Shown here: one piece after another, positions 1-5,685 of the stretch
Layout: each line of letters opens with the position of its first letter
How positions within the stretch are numbered: the stretch's first letter is position 1
Origin: HGM12669 sp048527645
GTDB lineage: Bacteria; Bacillota; Clostridia; Oscillospirales; CAG-272
Direction of reading: 5' to 3'
DNA: 7,190 nt
Assembly (NCBI GenBank): GCA_048527645.1
Contig: DBGFNI010000004.1
Location: forward strand, 1-7,190
The notes under the pieces: model-generated
The model's input: the letters and a program-made list of their open reading frames with translations, nothing else
Databases searched by the model: none
Told to the model about the DNA's origin: nothing
Translations under genes and position numbers: made by a program

Positions 1-67
1 GCCCCAATTGCGCCAGGCATAAAAAGACAAGCAATGTTGCCACAACAGAGATAACGACTTTCTTCAT
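1..67 (-). CDS. Start of a secreted or membrane-anchored protein, 3'-partial at the window edge
   Basis: Only the first 22 codons are inside the window. They begin MKKVVISVVATLLVFLCLA, a short basic start followed by a hydrophobic core, which is a signal peptide or an N-terminal membrane anchor. A cysteine is present at residue 17, but the preceding residues (VFL) do not make a good lipobox, so a lipoprotein is unlikely. The ATG (65-67) overlaps the TGA stop of the glycosyltransferase by four bases (ATGA), and AGAGG sits 7 bases upstream, which strongly supports a real, translationally coupled gene. Its position suggests another exported component of the same polysaccharide cluster; the function cannot be told from this fragment. 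Confidence 0.75.
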   Translation of the reverse strand, partial: MKKVVISVVATLLVFLCLAQLG

Positions 68-1476
68 TGCTCAACCTCTTTTCTTTTGATCTTGCCCCAG
101 GTTTTGCGGAGCTTGCGGTATTTGAGTATGCCCTCGACACGGAATAAGGTGATTGCCTGTCTGTAACCGAAGTTTTCAAGCACGGCGTACAGCGAAAGAG
201 AAAGACATTGCTTTGCGCTCATCGTGGTTCTGCGGGTGTATTGTTCCAGAATCAGACTGCCGATGGAGAGGATGACTCCCAAGAGCACGGCAAGCAAAAA
301 ATACATGATGAAAAAGAACATATTCAGCTCGCCCATCACGAGGGAAAACGGGATCAGAAAATATCCGAGAACCTCAATCACCGCGCCCAACAGCTCAAAA
401 ATCCAGTTGTAAGGTATCGCCATAAGCCCGATCACGCCATAGCGGGGGTTTAAAAACATGGATCTGTGAGCAATGAGGGTGTCCAGCAGACCGATTTGCC
501 AACGGCGGCGCTGGCTGCGGATATCCGAAATTGACATGGGCCCCTGCGTCCAGCAGACGGAGTCCTCACAGAAAATGACTTTATATTTTCTTTTATGGGC
601 GCGCATATATTTATGAAGGCGAACCACGATTTCCATATCTTCGCCGATGGTATTCGTTTTGTAGCCGCCGACCTCAATGACTGCCTGCTTCTTGAAGACG
701 CCGAAAGCGCCCGATACGATCAGCATGGAATTGGTAGCGCCCCAGCTGACTCTTCCCGACAGAAAAGAACGGTAATATTCTACGATCTGAAACCGCTCGA
801 TCATTTTTGGCGGCATGGAAAATCCGCTGACGCGGCCGTCCCTGATTTTGAAGCCGTTGGCAATCCGGACAAGACCGCCTGCGACAATCGTATCGGTATT
901 TTTCAGAAATTGGATGGAAAGCTTTAAAAGTGCGTCCGGCTCAATGCGGGAGTCCGCGTCAAGACAGGCGAACAGCGGATAGGAGGAAATGTTGATCCCC
1001 GCGTTGAGCGCGTCGGATTTGCCTCCGTTTTCCTTGTCTACGTATATCAGGTTCGGGTATTCGATGTTGTAGTAAACACCGCGCACTTCCTTGGTCGGGA
1101 TAGAGGTTTTGACTGCCGATTCGATTTTGTACAGCCCGAAGGTCTCAACAATGCGGTCGTGGGTGCTGTCGGTCGAGCCGTCATTCACAACGACGATTTC
1201 AAACTCCGGATAATCAATTTTCATCAGGGATTTGATGTTTGAAACGATGTTTTCCTCCTCATTATAGGCGGGAATCAGCAGGGAAATGGGCAGGAGATTT
1301 TCGCTTGAAACATATCTTCCGTAATCGTCGGACTGTCTGGCCTTGTCGTTTTTTCGCACTTTGATAAAGGATATGATCAGCTGGACGATGTATATCAGGC
1401 TTAACAGTACGGTAAACGCCATGCAGAAGTAGTTGAAGAAAGAAATAAAATACCGTACGTATGTAATAAAATTCAC
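64..1476 (-). CDS. Processive-type family 2 glycosyltransferase, membrane polysaccharide synthase
   Basis: A 470-residue inverting glycosyltransferase (GT2; relatives include cellulose, hyaluronan and poly-N-acetylglucosamine synthases) that would transfer sugars from a nucleotide-sugar donor on the cytoplasmic side and probably pass the chain through the membrane. A hydrophobic N-terminal segment lies at ~10-39. The GT-A domain (~62-330) holds IPAYNEEENI, D99 in VVVNDGSTDST, GGKSDALNAG (151-160), the DAD motif (D173, D175), the GED acidic motif (E279, D280; putative base D280) and QRRRW (322-326), the signature of processive enzymes. Hydrophobic helices follow at ~344-412. All key residues are present, so the enzyme should be active. 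The C-terminus ends in a basic tail without a PilZ domain. GTG 1476 is chosen because AAAGGAG is 7 bases upstream, inside the end of the HEAT gene. The stop overlaps the next start as ATGA. Donor and product cannot be read from the sequence. Confidence 0.93.
   Translation of the reverse strand: MNFITYVRYFISFFNYFCMAFTVLLSLIYIVQLIISFIKVRKNDKARQSDDYGRYVSSENLLPISLLIPAYNEEENIVSNIKSLMKIDYPEFEIVVVNDGSTDSTHDRIVETFGLYKIESAVKTSIPTKEVRGVYYNIEYPNLIYVDKENGGKSDALNAGINISSYPLFACLDADSRIEPDALLKLSIQFLKNTDTIVAGGLVRIANGFKIRDGRVSGFSMPPKMIERFQIVEYYRSFLSGRVSWGATNSMLIVSGAFGVFKKQAVIEVGGYKTNTIGEDMEIVVRLHKYMRAHKRKYKVIFCEDSVCWTQGPMSISDIRSQRRRWQIGLLDTLIAHRSMFLNPRYGVIGLMAIPYNWIFELLGAVIEVLGYFLIPFSLVMGELNMFFFIMYFLLAVLLGVILSIGSLILEQYTRRTTMSAKQCLSLSLYAVLENFGYRQAITLFRVEGILKYRKLRKTWGKIKRKEVEQ
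75..79 (-). promoter_or_regulatory. Ribosome binding site of the left-edge partial gene
   Basis: AGAGG lies 7 bases before the ATG at 67, within the last codons of the glycosyltransferase. It supports the ATGA-overlapping start of the truncated downstream gene. Confidence 0.6.
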
Positions 1477-1477
1477 A

Positions 1478-2563
1478 CTATTTCTCCTTTAAATCGATCG
1501 AACGGTAAAGGGCATATTTTACCGCATCCGAGGCATATTTGTCATAGCCGCCTAAGACATCCTCGATTTCGGATATCTGGACATTCATATCAATCAGAGA
1601 GTATGCGGCCGCCTGCCGAACCCACCATTCCTTGTCCTTGGTGGCGTCCTTGACGCCTTGTATCGCTGCCGGCGTGGTCAGCTTGCGAAGTCCCTTCACC
1701 GCGGAGGAACGCACGACCCAGTCATTATCCTTTGCGGCGGTGAGCAGAATCTGCTCATTGTCAGGATCGGCAAGCTCGCCCAGCGCCTTGATGCAGGCGA
1801 TCCGCATATCGGTGTTTTTGCTGACCGTTCCGTCGATGTAAAGCTGTTTGAACTGCGTAAACCGATAGGGCGCGATGGCTTTGATTACCACCGTCTTCAT
1901 ATAATCGTCGCATTTTTCAAGAATCTGTTTTGCCAAATCACAGCGATCGGAGCTGAAGCCCGAAAACAGCTCATTGATGATTCTGTAAGAATACCGTTTG
2001 TCGTTCTGGATTCTGAAAACATATTCGGCAACGCCCTGGGTATACCCCAGTCTCGAAAGAGCCATTGCGGCGTTATACGCGATGTTTCGGTTTTTTGATT
2101 TTGAAAACTCGTAAATGTCGTTCAGATATTCATAAGCGTCAAAATCCGCAAGTCTCCTGCAAGCGTAGCCGATTTTATATTTGTTGCCTGATTTGAGAAT
2201 ATCCGAAAAGAGCTTTGCGGGGTCAAGCGTGTCATAGATGCTGTCAATGATTTCAGACTTGTTTCCCAGCGTCTCGTCGTCGCCGTATTCCTCCCAAAAA
2301 CAGAGGTCGGCGCTTATGAGTTCAAAAAGGCGTGTATCCTCTCCCATCAGCTTTTTCAGCGCCTGGGTTTCCCTTTTTCGACTGCTTTCGGTGGGGCTGT
2401 AAAGGATGCCTTCCACCATGCTTCCGATTTTTTCGGAGGCGACCTCATATTTATTTTTTTCGTCCTCTTGCTTTTTCGCAAGTACGGCAAGCCACAGATA
2501 CTCAAGACCGAGAATCAAAAGGCAGAAAATGATGCATAAAACCGCAAATAGTTCGTAATGCAA
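1478..2563 (-). CDS. Membrane-anchored HEAT-repeat protein
   Basis: A 361-residue protein, probably a scaffold or regulatory partner of the glycosyltransferase encoded 1 base downstream. Residues ~5-29 form one N-terminal membrane helix, followed by a charged stretch (KKQEDEKNK), which suggests that the body lies in the cytoplasm. The rest is alpha-helical with HEAT or PBS-lyase-type repeats. The clearest units span residues ~251-345 with a period near 31, carrying TDMRIACIKALGEL, DWVVRSSAVKGLRKL and EWWVRQAAAYSLIDM. A weaker unit is NRNIAYNAAMALSRLG at 159-174. No catalytic motif is visible. Translation starts at TTG 2563, chosen because AAAGGAG lies 9 bases upstream and because the start gives a complete membrane helix; no in-frame ATG is nearby. 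HEAT repeats usually mediate protein-protein contacts, so binding to the synthase is a reasonable inference but is not shown here. Confidence 0.9.
   Translation of the reverse strand: MHYELFAVLCIIFCLLILGLEYLWLAVLAKKQEDEKNKYEVASEKIGSMVEGILYSPTESSRKRETQALKKLMGEDTRLFELISADLCFWEEYGDDETLGNKSEIIDSIYDTLDPAKLFSDILKSGNKYKIGYACRRLADFDAYEYLNDIYEFSKSKNRNIAYNAAMALSRLGYTQGVAEYVFRIQNDKRYSYRIINELFSGFSSDRCDLAKQILEKCDDYMKTVVIKAIAPYRFTQFKQLYIDGTVSKNTDMRIACIKALGELADPDNEQILLTAAKDNDWVVRSSAVKGLRKLTTPAAIQGVKDATKDKEWWVRQAAAYSLIDMNVQISEIEDVLGGYDKYASDAVKYALYRSIDLKEK
1484..1490 (-). promoter_or_regulatory. Ribosome binding site deciding the GTG start of the glycosyltransferase
   Basis: AAAGGAG lies 7 bases before GTG 1476, within the last codons of the HEAT-repeat gene (its Lys-Glu codons AAG GAG). 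A ribosome terminating on the HEAT gene ends one base from the new start, so the two are probably translationally coupled. Confidence 0.8.
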
Positions 2564-2572
2564 ACCTTACAG

Positions 2573-2579
2573 CTCCTTT
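2573..2579 (-). promoter_or_regulatory. Ribosome binding site deciding the TTG start of the HEAT-repeat gene
   Basis: AAAGGAG lies 9 bases before TTG 2563, in the only real gap of the operon (29 bases, 2564-2592). The strong match compensates for the weak start codon and is the main reason for accepting TTG. Confidence 0.8.
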
Positions 2580-2592
2580 GCCATGAGAAGAT

Positions 2593-5500
2593 TTATTTTG
2601 AAGAAAAGTAATTCTTGATCAGCGCAAAGCTTTCTTTCTCGCGCATCGTGTAGGATACCTTTTCCCAGGAAGCCCATTTATAGGTTTTGTATGCCGGGTC
2701 CTGCTTCGTTTCCGGGAAGAGATAAAGCTGGTCTTTTGACTGCTTATCGGCAATCAGGACAGATACGATTGCGCCGTTTGTGCTTACCGTTTTCGCCTGA
2801 CCGGAGATTTCACCCTCATTGTTGATGACAATTTTTCCGGAGGGCTCTGTCACGTTGAGCCACGACCAGGGGATTCTGATATAAACCGTGGAGCCCGTCT
2901 GATAAAACTGATTGTCTCCCGATGAGAATCCGCCGTAGGTGAGCTCTGAGACAAGGCGGTAGCTTCCCGTATAGCTTTCTTTGGTGACGTAGGAACCGTT
3001 GCTGCGGTCATAGGATGAAACCACATAAAGTCCCCCTTTTTGCTTGCTGTCAAAGCGCAGGACAAATTCCATACCGGAAAGCGAGGTCGGCGTGTATTCG
3101 CTTGCATAGTAGTATTCACCGTCGTTTCGCTGGTAGGTGTCGATACCGATAAAGAACTGCTCTGTGGTGAAATCAATTTCGGTCAACAGCTGTACTGTAA
3201 TGTAGAAATAGCTTTCGTTTGATGAGAGAGACATCATCTGAACGCGGTCGTCGTCCGCAAGGTTGATTCCCGTTTCCTCCGGGGCTGCGGCGTCAAGAGC
3301 GACAAAGCCTGTTGTCTGTGCCGTGTCGGCGACGTTCTGCCACATATAATTGTTTTCAAGCGGTACCGTATAAGGATACATCTCGTCGGAAACCGCCGAC
3401 CAATCATCGTTGATGTCCGCCGCTACCGCGCAGAGCACCCCCGCACCGTCAGCAGATTTCAGGAGTGCGACTGTTTGCTGACCTTGCGCTTTTTCCGTCG
3501 TGGCAGCTCTGTTCCCAAACCCGTTTGCGGAGGAAACGCCCACGCCGCTGATGAGCAGTCTGTCATCGGATGCTTGGTTGAGTGCATCAAGGGTATATGC
3601 GTACGGATCGGTTTTGTCCGCGAGCTTGCCCGCGGCAGATGAAATGAGCTGTGTCACGCTGTCAAGCGAAACGCAGGTAAAGAAATAATCGGTGTTGAAC
3701 GGATTGTCGCGAACGATACCGTTCAGATCGTATGCGCCGTCGGTTTCCGGTCCGCTTCCGCTGATTTCGGCGGCGTCTGCGTATATTCCGATCGGGATAC
3801 CGTATCCGTAAGTGTCTTCGGAATAGCTTTGAAGGGTGTCGTAGATCAGAGCGGAAACACCTTGCGCGCCGTTGCCCTCGGCGTATTTGCCCGAATAGGC
3901 ATAGCCATCGGTCATGCCGGGAGCTTCGGCAGTCATGGCAAGGATATAGTCGGAAATATCAATAAAGTAGGTCGCCGCCCCGCCATTTCCGTCCGAAGTG
4001 TAGGATCCGTTACCGTGTAAGACGTCAAGGGCGGATTTCAGCATGCTCTGAATCTCCTCTTCGTCCGCTTTTTCGGGCAACGCGACATTTTGTATGATAT
4101 AGATCGGCGAGGAGCCGGATGCTGCATTCTTGGCATAGACCGCTCTGTAAAACTCGGGCGGCAGAATATCCTTTGCGTAAATGCAGTTTGCTCCGATTTT
4201 CACCGTTTCCGCCACCAAGCTCTCATAATAGGTATAGTTTCTGGAATACCCTTTTTCGCCGGGCTCACAGGCGTTTATGCTGACCGCGTTGACGGCAATA
4301 TCTTCCCATTCACCATCCGAATAAATCTGAAAACCGCTGTCGCTGACCCGTGAACGTGCGGCACCGTCGGCTTTTTCGTCTGATTTCTCGTGCGGCGTGA
4401 TGTCTGCGAGTATTTTCTTCATGAGCGGGTTATAAAAATTCCAGTAAAAATTGCTGATATCACCCTGTCGGTCATAGGAAATCCATCTGTAAACCGTGTC
4501 GGCAAACAAGAATCGGTTGTAGTTTTCGTGACTGACATAATCATTGAAGTCTCCCGCAAAATAGTAAACAGGGGCTTTTCCGTCTTCGGTCTTTCTTGAA
4601 ATCGCACAAAAGATCGGGCTTTTCAACACGCCCTTCAGCTTTTCCATTCCCGTTGCATTCACGTCAAATTCAAAGCTTGCGATCACCTCGGCGTTGCTGG
4701 TCGGTTCCACTATTTCAAACCAGTTGTAAAAATTAACGCGGTCACAGCGCCTGAATTCCTTTTTGTATGCGTCGTTGATATGGATCTCAAGGAGATTTTT
4801 TGATTCAAAATCCGTCTTCTGCTCGAGAACAATGATTTTTTCTGCTGAAACAAGGAGGATGCCGGGTCCCGAAAACTGCCACTCGACCCCTTCCTGCTTT
4901 TCGTACATGGGAGGTGCCCAGTCTGGCACGTCGGTGAAGTCCTGAAGATCGTATATGTATCTGCCGACCCAGCCTGTCGGCTTCACACCGCAGAGACTGG
5001 AAAGCTGCGAGTAGACCGAGCTGTCTGAAACAGATCCGAAAAGCTCTGTTTCGGCAATGACCGTCGCACCGTTTTCATACGCATAGGAAATGACCGACAT
5101 GTCATCCACGGAGATTCCCGAGCCTTTTGCAGTCGAACTGTCATAATACCCATAAGTGTCATCGACCGCACCGTAGACATCGGCTACATACATCAGATCG
5201 GGCGTGTAGTCAAGGGTCGAAAGGTCTCTTTGCGCGGAGATTTGACCGTTTTCATCCAGCATCGGACCGAAATAGTCGGCTTTGGTATTGTAAAAGCTGC
5301 CGTCCTCAAAAACATAGCGCTGCTGCTCCAAAAGCCAGAAAAAGCCCTGATGCTTTCGGTAAACCGAGCGAATGTCGATATCGTTTCCGTCTTCCACCGT
5401 GAGCACGGTCTTGTCCAGAATACAGACATTCAGGCGCGTTTTGGGAACGAGATGCCAACCGATAAAGACGGCCGCCATAACGATGAGCAGAACAAGCGGG

Positions 5501-5685
5501 ATCAGAAAATACCATTTGGCCTTTTTGCTCTTTTTTACCTTTTTGACAGCCTTTTCGGTTTTCTTTTCCTGCTCCTTTGACGGGTCAAAGCGGATTTCTT
5601 CCTCCGCAGCAGTGAATGCGTTGCTGTTCTCGCCGGGATGCTCGCCCGGATTGCCGTTCAGGATTTTGTTTTGATTCTCATTCAT
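2593..5685 (-). CDS. Membrane-anchored extracytoplasmic glycoside-hydrolase-like protein, probably catalytically degenerate
   Basis: A 1030-residue protein with no gene name I recognise. Residues 1-57 are cytoplasmic, acidic then strongly lysine-rich (EKAVKKVKKSKKAK); residues ~58-79 form one membrane helix, so the rest is probably outside the membrane. Residues ~84-400 look like a Rossmann or amidotransferase-like fold (DLMYVADVYG, NGATVIAETELFG, GWVGRYIYDL, FSGPGILLV). Residues ~460-720 resemble a TIM-barrel glycosidase (INACEPGE, KIGANCIYAKDILPPEFYRA, PIYIIQNVALPE). Where related barrels carry the nucleophile as SEFG or SEYG, this one reads LLISGVGVSS, with G714 in place of Glu; E587 may still occupy the acid/base position. 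Residues ~805-980 form a beta-rich carbohydrate-binding-like sandwich, and the tail is aromatic (YKWASWEKV). ATG abuts the upstream TAA, with GGAG 9 bases before it. The role in binding or guiding polysaccharide is inferred from fold and the adjacent synthase; the alignment is from memory. Confidence 0.85.
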   Translation of the reverse strand: MNENQNKILNGNPGEHPGENSNAFTAAEEEIRFDPSKEQEKKTEKAVKKVKKSKKAKWYFLIPLVLLIVMAAVFIGWHLVPKTRLNVCILDKTVLTVEDGNDIDIRSVYRKHQGFFWLLEQQRYVFEDGSFYNTKADYFGPMLDENGQISAQRDLSTLDYTPDLMYVADVYGAVDDTYGYYDSSTAKGSGISVDDMSVISYAYENGATVIAETELFGSVSDSSVYSQLSSLCGVKPTGWVGRYIYDLQDFTDVPDWAPPMYEKQEGVEWQFSGPGILLVSAEKIIVLEQKTDFESKNLLEIHINDAYKKEFRRCDRVNFYNWFEIVEPTSNAEVIASFEFDVNATGMEKLKGVLKSPIFCAISRKTEDGKAPVYYFAGDFNDYVSHENYNRFLFADTVYRWISYDRQGDISNFYWNFYNPLMKKILADITPHEKSDEKADGAARSRVSDSGFQIYSDGEWEDIAVNAVSINACEPGEKGYSRNYTYYESLVAETVKIGANCIYAKDILPPEFYRAVYAKNAASGSSPIYIIQNVALPEKADEEEIQSMLKSALDVLHGNGSYTSDGNGGAATYFIDISDYILAMTAEAPGMTDGYAYSGKYAEGNGAQGVSALIYDTLQSYSEDTYGYGIPIGIYADAAEISGSGPETDGAYDLNGIVRDNPFNTDYFFTCVSLDSVTQLISSAAGKLADKTDPYAYTLDALNQASDDRLLISGVGVSSANGFGNRAATTEKAQGQQTVALLKSADGAGVLCAVAADINDDWSAVSDEMYPYTVPLENNYMWQNVADTAQTTGFVALDAAAPEETGINLADDDRVQMMSLSSNESYFYITVQLLTEIDFTTEQFFIGIDTYQRNDGEYYYASEYTPTSLSGMEFVLRFDSKQKGGLYVVSSYDRSNGSYVTKESYTGSYRLVSELTYGGFSSGDNQFYQTGSTVYIRIPWSWLNVTEPSGKIVINNEGEISGQAKTVSTNGAIVSVLIADKQSKDQLYLFPETKQDPAYKTYKWASWEKVSYTMREKESFALIKNYFSSK

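Noticed and set aside
1..67. Lipoprotein signal (Cys at residue 17)
   Set aside because: The residues before the cysteine are V-F-L, which do not fit the lipobox pattern that requires a small residue at -1.
595..927. Plus-strand open frame of 110 codons
   Set aside because: Lies wholly antisense to the glycosyltransferase, whose catalytic motifs (DAD, GED, QRRRW) are encoded across the same bases; the translated product has no recognisable domain.
1658..2098. Plus-strand open frame of 146 codons
   Set aside because: Antisense to the HEAT-repeat gene; no domain is recognisable and the minus-strand product is clearly a real repeat protein.
2567..2584. Five-codon mini-ORF (ATG GCA AAG GAG CTG TAA) spanning the ribosome binding site of the HEAT gene
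   Set aside because: It could in theory act as a coupling leader, but it has no ribosome binding site of its own, and such a short frame over a purine-rich site is easily a coincidence.
2564..2592. Possible internal promoter or terminator in the 29-base gap
   Set aside because: No -10/-35 pair or hairpin with a T-run is visible; the gap is too short and holds mainly the ribosome binding site.
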